NCBI GenBank assembly: GCA_039090855.1 | Contig: CM077024.1 | Location: 67,582,594 to 67,646,593 of the forward strand | Reading direction: 5' to 3' | From: Macrothele yani | Taxonomy: Eukaryota > Arthropoda > Arachnida > Araneae > Macrothelidae | Length of the DNA stretch: 64,000 nt | In this document: positions 20,730-32,294 of the stretch, in pieces | Position numbering within the stretch: the first letter of the stretch is position 1 | Layout: the number at the start of each line of letters is the position of its first letter | Notes under the pieces: model-generated | The model's input: only the letters and a program-made list of their open reading frames with translations | Told to the model about the DNA's origin: nothing | Database searches by the model: none | Position numbers and translations under genes: made by a program

Positions 20730-23720
20730 TCAGTTTCAACTGCCGTTCGCAGTCAACGGCGTTTGGTCAGCGATATCTCACTACAACATCTAAAGAATTT
20801 CTTACTCGATACCGCGCCATGTTGCCGAATGCACAGCGCAACATGACTGTAATACGACCTTCTGACTCAGGCCACATTATATTGTCACCTCTCCCATCGC
20901 ATTAATGTAATTTCTCAGAAATTAATTACCTTCTTTCTCACCTACTTGTTTACATGTGATAAGTTTTTTTTCATTTTGTGAATTGCTTCATGTTGTGGCA
21001 TTTTTTATGTCGAGTAGCGTATGACGCGAGCATCCCTCGAACTATTGACTTGGAGAGATTCTGTTTTTGTTTCCAGGACAGAAGGTGTCAGGTGAAATAA
21101 TACACCTGCCCAGCCTCCTTCGAAATACTTCTCTAGAAGTGTAAAAATATTTTTAGAATGAGGCGTAAACTGTGGCCAATCATAATACATGGTGTGGACA
21201 AGGAAGGACGTGTTACACGTGGTAATGTTGACTTTTTGTGTTTATGATGAGCTGTTTCGTCACAAAAATCAACGCGTCATGATATAGTCATGCAAAGATT
21301 AGGTTTTCAAACCATTCATAAATTTTCAATCTTGCAATTTCTTCCAACTCCTCAAACTGCAAAGCTACTCTGCACTTGTGGAATGCGATCAAACCAAGCG
21401 TTAGATGTTAATCAATAACAATTAGTTGTTGAAAATATTTTGGCTTTGCTGACATGGTAGGCCATACATAAAGATCTCTTTGAGGTTTTTAGGCAATGGT
21501 GAACAGAGAAAGAATTACATGGGAAAAGCACAATACCACAATCTTCATGGCGTCAGAGTGCGAGCACATTAATAAAGACTGTGTGAATTATTCTTCTCCT
21601 GGGAATTAGTTTTATTTAGCCTGAAAAAAAAAAAGAATAAAATTTCTGAAACACATCACGTTAAATCAAACCTTTCAGGCTTCGTTTGCATGATGTATTT
21701 GGTTGTCTAAGTAATTGCAGTGCATATGTTCAGTCAAAGATTTTGGGTTTGTAATGGAAGTTCTCAAATTTCGAACGAAATAAAAAAAAAGAGAAAGAAA
21801 GAAAACTCCTGTGAACGAGGTCTAGTGTAGATGAGAGATTTCTAAAGATTGTGAGAAAAACCCAAATGTCGCTAACCAAATATTGTGATCGTTGGCATTG
21901 TTTCGCATTTTTGTAAGACCGTTATTATGACCAGAATTCTTGCTTTTGAGAAAAGAACTCCTACAAATCATACTTTGTGACTTACAATGTATCGTGCAAA
22001 ACAAATGAAAATAAATAACTGAAAGTTATTAAAATGACATCCAGAACGGCGCGATATAATTTATTTGAGAATTCGGTATTGAAGGCATTTATTTTGTAAT
22101 TTCTTTTCCTATAAATCAGAATCTTCAAATTAAGTGTATGCAGGTAAATTCCGGAATAAAAAACACTCCTTTTCTGGAATTTTCCGGTTCGCTTAGCATT
22201 ATTATAAAAGAACGACAGCAGAATTTCTGATAACGTATTAAATATTAATATGTCATTACCAGTGCATAAACACGCCGATAAATGGCAGGAAATTAGAACC
22301 ATTTTATTAAAAAGAATTTTCGATTTCACGGAAGCCTTTATGTAACAGTTTTTGAAACTAAAACATAGCTGCATGGAATCTGGGAGGTTATGAATGCTTT
22401 ATTCCGAGTGATCGTAAATCACGAGAAACTGCATTCGATGGAAGATGTTCCATGTTTGGTCAGAGCTCTTTCAGGACTCCATTTGTATTCATGTTCGTCA
22501 CCTGAACAGCGAAAGTGGAGGATAATAATTACTATCTCTCTCTCTCTTTCTCTCGCGCATGATCTGTCTACATAGACTGCCAACAGATGGGATAAAATTG
22601 AATTATGCATCACTGCATCCACGCTGCACCTCCGAATCCAGACACAGCCTTCATCACAACAAATCTCTCCCACTATCAATTCCACTCTTTCCCACACAAT
22701 ACCGAACGGTCCTTACTATGCCTGGGTTTGACGTCAACCTCTGAAATCACTGCATCCTTCACCCAATCATTCATGCTCAGTCTGGCATATTGTGATTCTT
22801 CCTAACCCTTTTGTTTTGGAGAGCTGCTAATGCATTCATTCAAAATGATGCGAATCGGGAAACATTCCAGATTAGGCCCACGAAGTTATCAGGAAAGAAT
22901 AATTAGAAGAAGATCTCTCTTATTATCAGAACAGTGACGAGTAATTGGAATGCTGTGAGAGCAAGAAGAAACGGAGCAAAAGTCCAGAAAATGAGTTTAC
23001 TTCACTTTTCAAGACAAACGCTCACTGGGTATTTAAAAATAATCATCATCTGATCTCACTATAATCCGTTATTCAGCTCATTAGATGAGTCAATTAAAAA
23101 TAATGAAAAGAGCTGAAAACTGAACCGTACAATTTGATGCAATCCTGATTGAAGTTTCCATGAAGTGCAGAAATTTTCAGTGCTTCATGGAAAGAAAATG
23201 CACCTTTTGAATTATTTACCGAGAAATGTTTGCTTTCCGAAGAATTACGGAAGATAATCATGTCTCACAAATTTATATCTTTCTATAATACGGTGTCTCA
23301 TTTTACCAGCAACCAAGAATTGCCATAGAAAATTTCTTCGGTTACCCAGACATACATAATTTATCGCAATGAAATCAGTGCATTATAAAGAACACACATC
23401 TGTAACACGTTTATCTTAGTTGATTTATCATCTGCCTAAAAACGCAAATTTACTGCAGTATTATGAAAAAGCACCAAGATAATGAATGCACGCAAATTTT
23501 CAGTAGTGCGACGGTTCGACTATTAAGATATTAATCTGATTTAGGTCCTTGGTGACATGAGTTCTCCGTTATTTCTAAGATTCGGATAGTCCACCTTTCT
23601 TCACTGGATCTAACATTCTTAAATCAGGGATAAATAGAACTTCATATCCTAATCCGGGATAGATAGAACCTCATATTCCTGAACAGTCAGACAAATATTC
23701 GTCCCAATGTCTAGATTTTA
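20730..23720. other. Unassigned intergenic DNA
   Basis: AT-rich DNA without recognised elements. A CT microsatellite-like stretch lies at about 22532-22556. Short open frames on both strands have no family resemblance. Confidence 0.4.
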
Positions 23721-23725
23721 ACATT

Positions 23726-23913
23726 AAGGTTTTTACGAGGCTCAACGACTCCTGTGAACAACTCGTATGGCTATAAACAATCGTCCGTCCCAAATTAGGG
23801 ACCAGTGCTTCCAGGAAGGGGATGTTGCGAACGTCGTCAGACAAACACACTACCCATATTGCATTCGACACTAGAACCCGGGCCCATCTCAGACGATTGA
23901 TCGAAAGCCACCT
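23726..23913 (-). repeat. SINE (type II tRNA-like family), degenerate
   Basis: Diverged copy of the SINE described at 24030-24245: GGCTATAAACAATCGTCCGTC and the CAGTGCTTCCAGG body segment are recognisable, and the head still shows CTAGAACCCGGG and CAGACGATTG. No clean target duplication. Confidence 0.6.
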
Positions 23914-24029
23914 TTGCGTACTTGGATACAGAGTATAGCATCATCATTTTCAACCGTTATTAATTCACTATTGGATGAAAATCTACCCAAGTTTCTTCCA
24001 CAACTTTCTGTTTTGAGCAGTAATATATA

Positions 24030-24245
24030 TATTTTTTTATTAGAGGTTTAGCGATCACCGTGAGCAACTCAATGGGCTATAAGCAGTCGCCCGTCCCTAA
24101 TTTAGGGTCACTGGCTCCAGGGAAGGGAGAGAGCCAGTGCCGTAATGCAAACACAACATCCATGCCTCACCGGGATTCGAACCCGGACCCCTTTCGGACG
24201 AATGATCAGAGGCCGTCGCTTAGACCACTGCGCCACCGGGGCGGC
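24030..24245 (-). repeat. SINE with type II tRNA-like head
   Basis: On the minus strand the element starts GCCGCCCCGGTGGCGCAGT, with A-box-like GTGGCGCAGTGG and B box GGTTCGAATCC. The long variable arm (GTCCGAAAGGGGTC) resembles tRNA-Leu or Ser. The body holds a CTGGCTCTCTCCCTTCC/GGAGCCAG segment and the conserved CTTATAGCCCATTGAG, and it ends in an A-rich tail (T run at 24031-24038). At least nine copies of this family occur in the window. It is a retroposon copied by a LINE machinery; it encodes nothing. The head is not a functional tRNA gene. Confidence 0.9.
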
Positions 24246-24769
24246 GCAGTAATATTTGTATTTATAAACGTTATTTCTCAATAAAAAAAATGATAAGAAT
24301 GTTAATGCAATGCCTGCAGTTCATCCGTTCTTAAACAGCGAATTACTAGCTACATTTCAAATAAAATTCAGTTGACAATGAAGTTATTACCAAAAATGCA
24401 ATGAGACGCTTGAGATTGGTTCGAAACCGAGACTTTTGAGCAGAAATAAGTTGTTTTACCATATCTGCTCCGATCAAGCTGAATGCACTTGCACTTGTTT
24501 GAAGTAGTTTTAGGAAAGGAGTGTCTGACCCAAGGTCTAAAACTGCCCTTAGATATTGAAGCTAGAAGATCTGAGTAAGTGAACTCAATAGGAAGTAGAA
24601 ACAGAGGAATTAGTGATAGGGGACAAAGCTTATCTTTGAAGCAAATCGCGACACCAGTCCGGGAGGAAGGGGAAAGTCCAAGGAAATGGGGAACAACCGT
24701 CACAGGTGGACCACCCCCAGTATAACACAACCGCCCAACCGCCGACGCCCCCGGGGAGAAGTGAAAATC
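24246..24769. other. Possible 3' region of the RT element plus unassigned DNA
   Basis: The GC-rich stretch 24650-24769, downstream of the RT stop on the minus strand, is probably 3' untranslated sequence of the retroposon. The remainder is anonymous. Confidence 0.3.
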
Positions 24770-26290
24770 ACGAAAACCACATCCGGATGCCAGAGCAGCA
24801 ATCAGTACTCACGGTAAAGGTGCTGATCTCCCACATGTCACGGTCCGGGGGGGGACGATGACCGTCTTATTTCTAGGATTCCTAAGGAATTCGGTGGGAT
24901 CGTAGTCAACCGCAACGCTAACAAAACCATTAGGGTAGGCTTCCGCTTTCTTGAAGCACTTCTTGGCGAGTCTGGTGGAGAACTCATGTACCTTCTCAGC
25001 ATCAAGCCTGTTCCTCATGTTCCGAAGAGGGGTCTAAATGGGAGACCCAGTGATCACACAACGTCCTCGGATCTGTACCCTCTCTATTCTCTCTCGCTGA
25101 CTCCTACCAACACCTATCCAGATGTGGGTGCCGTTGGTGAGCACTGGCCTGACGACAGTCTCATACAGCACTGCTTTGTACAGTGTTGTAAGGAAGCTTC
25201 TCCGGGGAGTAATGAAGCTAGCCGCGCAAGTAATTGCCTAGCTTTATTCGTGTGGTAGTACGTGCTCGCTACTCACAAAAGTCAACAATCTATTTGGAAC
25301 CCTATGTTTCTAGAGACAATCCCCGGGGTTTTTGTAAGTAACCCAGGGGACTGTCTCTCGAAACATGTGAAGCTTCGACATTCTTTGGAGAAATCCACAG
25401 AACAACAGCGCACTGCTCTTAGACGGATTGATCTTGATCCGACAGTCATTGTAGTAGGTTTCCAGCTGAGGCAGAAAGTCTTGGAGGAGCTCCACTGCCT
25501 GCTTTTGTTCAAGGGACCTGATGACAACAGGTGTATCATGTTCGTACATCATGACCTTCCCATATTTGTGTATGGGTAAGTCCTGCAGATAAATAGAGAA
25601 CAGCGTTGGTCCAAGACCAAAACTCTGAGGAACATCACCCTGTATCTTTATTTCGGAAGAAACCTCACCGTTAATCCTAACGGTGAAACTGCGGCTGTTT
25701 ACGTACGAGCCAATCAGCTCAACAAGTCGGCGGGTACATTGGAGCTTCTACAACTTGTGAAGGAGACCATCGTGCTACACGCAGTTGAAGGCCTTTCTGA
25801 TGTCCAGGAAGACAGCAGTAGAATACTCGCTCTTATCACGTCTTTCAGAAACGAATTCCGTTAAGTACATATGATCAACTGATGGGTCGTGACATGCTTC
25901 GCCGGGAAACCTTTCTATTCGTCAGCGATTAACTCCTTTAACATCACAGAATTCAGCAAGCCTACAGAGGATGATCCTCTCCAGAAGCTTGCCCAGGATG
26001 GGTAAGACAGATATGAGACGGGACGGTAGTTTTCTGCTAGGGAGTAATTGGTACCAGGCTTGGGCAACACCACTAGCACTGCCTTTTTTTTTTTTAGCCC
26101 CTGGGGAGGTACACCAGGCGAAGAGAACTGTTGAAAGCCTCTACCAGTACCATAATCCAGGTCGAAGGCTGCAGCTGAACAGCTATCGCCGAAACCCCAT
26201 CTGCTCCAGCAGCTTTCTTCACCTTTAGCTTTTGATGTGTCGAGTTATCTCGTGGTAACAGACAGGCGAGATGACTTCGTCTGAATCATT
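24770..26290 (-). pseudogene. Jockey-like non-LTR reverse transcriptase, degenerate
   Basis: The minus strand encodes, with stops and frameshifts, an RT domain in the usual order. Near 26230-25990: K-K-A-A-G-A-D-G-V-S and L-P-K-P-G-T-N-Y-S..E-N-Y-R-P-V-S. Near 25830: A-V-F-L-D-I-R-K-A-F-N-C-V. Near 25640: D-V-P-Q-S-F-G-L-G-P-T-L-F-S-I-Y-L. The catalytic Y-A-D-D box is changed to Y-E-H-D (about 25545). Next come R-I-K-I-N-P-S-K-S-S-A (about 25430) and the thumb or C-terminal region with R-P-V-L-T-N-G-T-H-I-W (about 25150), ending at 24809. The endonuclease and ORF1 are not seen, so the copy is 5'-truncated as is usual for LINEs. Loss of the catalytic Asp pair makes it inactive. Confidence 0.82.
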
Positions 26291-26940
26291 AAGATCGTAC
26301 TCAGCTAAATTATTCTCAGAAATTTAATCAGTTTCACAGATTGAATTTCTGCGGACGGGCTTCTCGACAGTCAAACTGAAGAGTGGATAGTTGGATTGAT
26401 GGAAGGAGAGATTTGGGAAAATAAAAATTGTTTGAAATAATCATTATGCGTCAGGCAAGAGAGCACACATTTTCTTTACAAACTCGATGAATGAAATTTA
26501 ACGGCATGATGCTCAAATTTTGAGATGTTTGCATGGGAACCCCGCCTAGAGGTATTTTCTAGCCTTTCATTTTTACGAAATATTTTTTTTATCGACAAGG
26601 GATTGCGTTTCTTTTGGTATACCTTCGCCGAAAGAAAGTTTTCCTAAAAATTTTACATTAAAAAGTATTGAGGGTGGGGGGCAAATAATCCATATATACT
26701 GTACATATAACAGCTTATCCAGCTTTAACAAGAATATACACTAGGTTTTAAAACATACATCTCAACCGACGGAAAGGCAAAACGACAGACATGTTGAACA
26801 CTGGAGCATTCTTATTATTATCTATACATGACATTCTCCAGTATTTTATTACTGTCGAAAATCTTGTGCACCATAGATAAATTGGGAAACGAATTTCCCT
26901 GAAGAAATAGTTCCTCACAAATAAATGGAAGGGAATACAA
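26291..26940. other. Unassigned DNA with a fragment of the 27-28 kb repeat
   Basis: The stretch 26335-26420 (GAATTTCTGCGGACGGGC followed by GGAAGGAGAGATTTG) matches the motif order of the decayed tandem array at 27430-28900, so an outlying unit is present. The rest is AT-rich with no call. Confidence 0.35.
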
Positions 26941-26941
26941 A

Positions 26942-27346
26942 TGTTATCGTTTGCAGAAATGTGCCATATTTTCACTTTTTCTCTGTAGCAACTCCTTCAG
27001 AAAACTTGAAAATGTCATTGCCCTGAAACGAGAATCGAACTCGGACCTCCCGATTTCCTGTCGAGCATGCTGTCCATTACACCACCCAAGACAAGGGAGT
27101 TTCAAGTAACTGATGCAAAGCAGATGTAGCTTAGAAATCTGAGAACCGTTCAGATTTGCGCTAGTCGAAGCTATTCCGTCCTTCCTCGTAGCGTCGCCAC
27201 GACCTTTTCTCACATCCGGGGTCGGATGTAGGTCATAAGTTCCAGTGCTTCCGAGAAAATCATACATAAGTGGGATTTTCAAGTTTTCTGAAGGAGTGGC
27301 TACATGGAAACAGTGAAAATACGGCACATTTGTGCCAACGATTACT
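26942..27346. repeat. Inverted repeat pair around a tRNA-like segment
   Basis: About 60 bp at 26942-27003 is repeated in inverse orientation at 27284-27346 (shared core TTTTCTGAAGGAGT..GCTACA and GTGAAAATA.GGCACATTT). Between them on the minus strand lies a tRNA-like stretch at about 27026-27096 with GTGGTGTAATGGACAGC and the B-box-like GAGTTCGATTCTC. It may be a SINE of a third family inside, or forming part of, a foldback-type repeat. Confidence 0.55.
27026..27096 (-). other. tRNA-like sequence, degenerate
   Basis: Minus strand: CTTGGGTGGTGTAATGGACA then GGTCCGAGTTCGATTCTCG. It has A and B box order of a tRNA-derived unit, but acceptor pairing is poor, so a functional tRNA is unlikely. Confidence 0.5.
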
Positions 27347-27429
27347 TCTTGTGCACACTTTTTCTCCGTCGAATGAGGAATTTCTCCAGTCCCGTCATTA
27401 GGATCAGAGATGTCGTTCCTACTCACGAA

Positions 27430-28900
27430 CAGACAGACTACCTTATGGGGAGGGAGGGGCAGGCATTAGCAATACCATGCTCGTGCTTTTCTCTAAAAAA
27501 CACAAAACCAATTTCTTCGATCCAGCCGTCAGAAGCTGAGTCTCCATTTCTGCGAACGGACGAACGGACGGTCGAACAGACGGTCCGACAGACAGACAGA
27601 CAAAATGAAAAATCGATAGATGGGACGAGAGATCTATGATATCTTAGACACAGGCTTTCTCCTATAGCGCAGAGGAAGAGTTTCTTACATTCAATGAGAA
27701 GCGTTTCTATTGACGGACTGACAGACCATATCGTTTCTATTGACGGACTGACAGACCATATCGTTTCTATTGACGGACTGACAGACCAAGAACAGGAAGG
27801 ACAGGCGTTGGTAATTCCTTATCCTTCTGTATAAGTCACAAAACGAATTTATTCGCTCAGGCCGGCATAAGGAGAGATTGCATTTCTGCGGACGGACTGA
27901 CAAACAGACCAGCTGAGGAACTGATGGAAGGATATCTTACACTCACGTTTTCACGTGTAGCGCAGAGACAGAATCTCTTCAATCTGCTAATTAGAAGAGG
28001 AGATATCGTTTTTACTGACTGACGGACAGTTCTAGCAAAGGATGAACAGACATTGTAATACCAAGCTCGTACCTTTCTCTATAAATCACAAAACGATTTT
28101 TTTCGATCCAGCCGTCAGGAGGAACAGTCTGAATTTCTGGGGGCGAACCGACAGACAGACATGCAAAATGAGGAATCGATGGATGGAATGAGATATTTGT
28201 GATATCTTACGTTCACGTTTTCCATTACAGCGTAAAGTAAAAATATTTTCTATCTGATAATTAGAAGCCGAGATATCGTATCTACTGACGGATGGACAGA
28301 CCGAAAAACTGATGGACACACATTGGTAACATCATGCTTATGCCTTTAACTATAAGCCACAAAACTAATTTCCATGATCTGACCTTCAGTAGCATAAATT
28401 GAATTTCTGCGGACGGGCACCCCACAGAGAGAAAAACCGAGGAATGGATGGGTGGAAGGAGAGATTTGCGAAATTTTGTGCTAATGTTTTCTACTTTGGG
28501 GAAGAGAAGGAATTTTTTCTATTCAACATTTCTGAACGGAAGCATCATTTCTGCAAACGGACGGGCAGGCGGAAGCTGAAGAACAGACTTCGAAAATCGT
28601 GCAAATTTCTCCCAGAAAATCACAAAACGAATTGCTTCAATCTCATCGTAAAAAGATGAGATATGATTTCTACCGACGGACAGATGGATGGACGTATGAC
28701 AGACAGCGATAACCTTGTGCGCATGTCTGTATCTATCAGTCATAGACCGAATTTCTTCCATAGCCATTAGAAACAGAAATATATATATTTTTTTTGTGGA
28801 CGGACACACAGGGACACTGACTGGCGGAAAGACCGAAGGAAAGATGTCTGGAATTTTTTACATTTCTTTCCGTTCATGAGAAAGAAAAATGCGCCGATCA
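27430..28900. repeat. Decayed long-period tandem repeat rich in GACGGACAGAC motifs
   Basis: The motif CACAAAACGAATTTCTTCGA and its variants recurs at about 27499, 27837, 28087, 28359 and 28621, with a fainter one near 28741. It is followed each time by an AGCCGTCAG-like stretch, TTTCTGCGGACGGAC and a GACAGAC-rich segment, then GGAAGGAGAGAT. Spacing is about 250-340 bp. This indicates five or six diverged units of roughly 260 bp. No coding potential recognised. Confidence 0.65.
27700..27790. repeat. 30-bp tandem triplication
   Basis: Three nearly identical 30-bp units (GTTTCTATTGACGGACTGAC plus ten bases), starting near 27707, 27737 and 27767, inside the larger array. A recent local expansion. 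Confidence 0.9.
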
Positions 28901-29524
28901 ACATTTCGAAGCTTAAGTACCAGTCTTGCAGGGGAGAGAGACGGAAGGAAAGACAACCGAAATCGTACGTCTTCCTGCGTGCAATTTGTAAGTAACCAAA
29001 ATTTGGGAACGCGACGAATTGACGCTGGTCATTTGTTTGAGTGTCGGCAAATGCGGAGGTTGTTCCTATCTTATGTGAAGCGTAGTACTGAAGGTATCTA
29101 GGTAAAGATGAATTCCGTCGAAAGTTCTGATTCTTGAAAGAAAGCCTGTTCCAAAGTTTCACTTTGTGTAACATTGCTACTCCTCATTTTTACATTGGTG
29201 CTGATGTGTTCACTGGAAACATACATCACGTACAATAGGGTAGCTGTGATAAAGATTACGATTAATGTTTAAGTTTACTCTTTTCCACTTCCTCTGCAAT
29301 GAAGTGGATACTTTCCCTACTGTGTTAAAAGACTGAGTAAATGCTAGTAGTACTTGGAAAAGTTAGCTGGTATCATTTTTCGCGACTTATATGCTCTGTG
29401 TTGCCCGATAAAAACATTATGCTCTCTAATAGGCCGCGTTCCTTGTGTGTGTGTGTGTGTGTGTAAGGAATACGCGGGAAATATACCATACGAGTACAAG
29501 GGAGAGTCATCTGGAAGCCTGAAA
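28901..29524. other. Unassigned DNA with a GT microsatellite
   Basis: A GT run lies at about 29444-29464; the rest is without a recognisable feature. Confidence 0.4.
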
Positions 29525-30650
29525 TAATTTTTTCTCACAATTTATTGAAAAAAAGTGGCACACATTTGTATCATTTGTCAATGTTATCTCCATTTTGTGC
29601 AATACAAGTCCTTCAACACTTACAAAGGGCATAGGTTCTTGTAGAAAATTATTTCGCTCGCGTGTGCAGCCACTCATGCACCACCTGCTGCACCTATTCA
29701 TCGGACCTGAATGTCTTTTCTCCCATCGCATCTTTGAGTGATCTAAACATATGGTAATCACTTGGGGTAAGATCTGGTGAATACAGCGGATGTGGAAGAT
29801 GCTCGAAGTGCAGGTCTTGCATGGTTGCAACCGTTGCACGGGCAGTATGGGGCGGAGTGTTTTCATGCTACAACAAGACACCAGTACTTAGAAGTCCATG
29901 CCGTTTGGACTTGATGGCAGGTAGAATATGATTCCTGATAAGACTGCATGCGTTTCACTGGTTACAGTGCACTCCCTGGGCATGTGGCGCTCCAAAAGTG
30001 CGCGTTTATTCCAAAAGTGAGTCAGCAGAGCCTTCTTGCAGTTGGTTGCGTGCGGAACTTCTTCAATTTTTTTGAGCAGGGATGGCGCCATTCCTTTCTC
30101 GCTCTCTTGGTTTTAGGCTGATGATAATGAACCCAGGTTGCACCTCCAGTAATAATTCTCTGTAGGAAGCCATCACTTTCTTCTTCAAAGCGCAGCAAAA
30201 GTTCTTGACAGGCATAAACGAGTGGTTGTATCAATTGTGGAGTCAACTAGCGTTGCACCCACCTTACAGACATGTTTTTTGACTGGAGCATATCATGGTT
30301 AATGTGGTGCGCTGAACCATGACTGATGTTCAAAAGTGCGGCTATTTCATCCACTGTCACTCGGCGATTTCCCATCACAATGCTTTCAACTGCTGTAATG
30401 AACTCTGATGTCATTACACTGTCTGCCTGACCCTGTCGAGGAGAATATGTCACAGAACTCACGCTGTTTCGGAATTTCCTTGTCTATTCGTACACGTGCT
30501 GGAGTAACAAACATGCATCGCCATACTGCAACTTCATTCGACAATGAATTTCAATAGGTTTCACCCATTCACTACTCAAAAAACGGATAACAGAACGTTG
30601 ATCCTCTTTGGTGCATGTTTCAATGGGGTAGCCATCTTTACACTGCTACT
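29525..30650 (-). pseudogene. Mariner (DD34D) transposase, near full length but degenerate
   Basis: On the minus strand the N-terminus near 30640 reads E-D-Q-R-S-V-I-R-F-L-S-S-E-W-V-K-P-I-E-I, followed by R-M-K-L-Q-Y-G-D-A-C and the second HTH R-R-V-T-V-D-E-I-A-A-L-L-N-I-S-H-G-S. The first catalytic block is I-I-T-G-G-A-T-W-V-H (Asp to Gly). Family-typical T-K-R-A-R-K-E-W-R-H-P follows. The second block is L-L-stop-H-E-N-T-P-P-H-T-A (Asp to Glu), and the third is S-P-D-L-T-P-S-D-Y-H-M-F (Asp kept). The tail ends near 29530. Several stops and frameshifts. It is the GVQW-like group of mariners; two of three catalytic residues are lost. TIRs not identified. Confidence 0.8.
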
Positions 30651-30829
30651 GTAACGTCACTAAGCTTGTCTGCACCGTGCTGCCACTTGCAAAAAAATCG
30701 TTTAGTCATTGGTAACAATATTACGAAGTTTAAGGACAATGACATCATATTTTCAATTTCTCTATTGCACTTTTAAAGTTTTCATTTGACTCACGTGTTA
30801 TATATATATGTATCCTATTTTCATATGCA

Positions 30830-31565
30830 CCTTTCTCCGTACCTTGATTCGCTTGGGGTTCCACAGCCGGAGATCAACGACGGTACCCATGATTGCTCCC
30901 AGTCATCCTGACATGGGAGTAAGAACATCGGCAATGGACCCTTGACAGATGGACGAAGGCCGTCTGGCGTGATGATTCCCGTTTCCTGCTGCACCATGCT
31001 GATGGCAGGGTTTGCATATGGCATAAACAGCATGAAGCCCTAAGTTGTACCATTGGCATTCAACAGGCCGGTGGAGGAGGTGTTCTGGTGTGGGGAGTTT
31101 TCCCCTCTCAAGCGATAGGTCCTCTGGCTATCATCACACAAACACTGAACGGTGAAAGCTACAGGGAACTGTTAGCCGACCACCTCCATCCATATCTGGA
31201 GGAGGTTTATCCGGACCACAGTGCCATCTTTCAACAGCACAGCGCGCCGTGCCATCGGGCTCGTCCGATTTGGCGAATTCGTTGTCGAATTTGGAGGAAT
31301 TCGACAACGAATTCGCCACATTGTCTTGGCCCCAAATTTGCCCTGACTGTAACCCAATTGAACATTTGCGGGATTTGCTAGAACAGGGTGTGAGAACTGC
31401 TGATCTTCCTCCCCAGAACAGCGTGAAATGATGGACCTGCTGCAGTGGACATGGGTAAAGTTACGCATGGAGCATCCTCCATGTGTAACTAGACACCTTG
31501 TGGAATCAGTTTCTAGGCGACTGCGAGCCGTGATTGCAGAGAAAGGTGGATCATTGCGTTCTTAG
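30830..31565 (+). pseudogene. Tc1-like transposase, 5'-truncated, with a hairpin insertion
   Basis: The first recognisable part is E-H-R-Q-W-T-L-D-R-W and V-W-R-D-D-S-R-F-L-L-H-H-A-D-G-R-V (first Asp kept, next Glu is Asp). Then come Q-A-G-G-G-G-V-L-V-W-G and F-Q-Q-H-S-A-P-C-H-R-A, where the second catalytic Asp is His. Right after this, a 48-bp perfect hairpin replaces about 15 residues expected in the family. The Glu block C-P-D-C-N-P-I-E-H-L-R-D continues in another frame, and the end L-V-E-S-V-S-R-R-L-R-A-V-I is followed by a stop at 31565. The two HTH domains are missing or unrecognisable. Inactive. Confidence 0.78.
31271..31318. repeat. Perfect 21-bp inverted repeat (hairpin)
   Basis: TGGCGAATTCGTTGTCGAATT and its exact complement, separated by TGGAGG. 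It sits inside a Tc1 gene where the family has ordinary coding sequence. Confidence 0.95.
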
Positions 31566-32113
31566 GTAGGTGTTCTTAAAGCAAAGCAAACTCAGTGTAC
31601 ATTCCTCAAACGTATTTTCCTAAATATCGACACACTCGAATCCACCATCCAAAAATTTTCCCTTCCTGTTTTCTGTCTGTTTTCAGAGGGCAGACATAAG
31701 CTTGTCATACACTATGTTAATAAAGGGAAAACACCAATATTAATGGCATATACACAGAATAAACAGTGTCTTTAAAATACGTTTCTTAGGCATAAAATGA
31801 ACTCAGGAACTTCCAAGCTTTCGCTCACCTTAGGGAAATAACCCTGGAATTCGTAGATGGGTGCTCGGGTCAAGACAGAATCCGTCGAAATAGAAATGCA
31901 GGATTTACCTTTTCTCTTCTCTCATGAGCGCATGCTTAGTCGCCATATTCGTCAAGTGGGACACGGAAGACAATCACATGATACTCGATTGACTACGATT
32001 CATTCTACTCGTGCAATCTGTAGCAGGTATAAGAAAGATATTCTTCTCAAGGATATGGTTTGCCGTATAGGTAGCCACGCGTACTAAGACGATAGTGGTA
32101 TACTGGAAAGAAT
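31566..32113. other. Unassigned spacer
   Basis: No coding or repeat signal recognised between the Tc1 and the TRIM-like element. Confidence 0.4.
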
Positions 32114-32293
32114 TGTAACGTACCAGGAGATGTGACGTACCTGCCAGTAGGACGCACACGACATAGAGGCAGATAGGAGTCAGAATAAAACGTCCGCGTA
32201 GCTCAATTGGTAGAGTGACTTATTCCGGAATGAGGGGACCCGGGTTCGAATCCTGGCGCGGATAGAAATGACGGAGAAATTTACTTCGTTATA
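32114..32293 (+). repeat. 5' LTR of family A TRIM-like copy
   Basis: 180 bp with the longer 5' start: TGTAACGTACC, then AGGAGA, then TGTGACGTACC, i.e. an 11-base start repeated. Contains the cloverleaf 32192-32263. Confidence 0.9.
32192..32263 (+). other. tRNA-like cloverleaf within LTR
   Basis: 72 nt: acceptor GTCCGCG/CGCGGAT, D stem GCTC/GAGT, T arm CCGGG-TTCGAAT-CCTGG. A box TAGCTCAATTGG and B box GGTTCGAATCC are intact. The anticodon loop is irregular with palindromic TTCCGGAA, so decoding function is not expected. Confidence 0.82.
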
Positions 32294-32294
32294 A

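Noticed and set aside
19266..20905. Repetitive protein gene encoded by the 36-bp array
   Set aside because: Open frames exist on both strands simply because the period is a multiple of three. There is no signal peptide, start context or conserved flanking exon, and one-base insertions break the frame.
21005..21190. Minus-strand frame as another mariner C-terminus
   Set aside because: The words E-K-Y-F-E-G-G-W gave a faint resemblance, but no catalytic block or neighbouring match supports it.
24030..24245. tRNA-Leu or tRNA-Ser genes at the SINE heads
   Set aside because: Heads are followed by the same SINE body and A-rich tail in all copies and carry scattered mutations in the stems.
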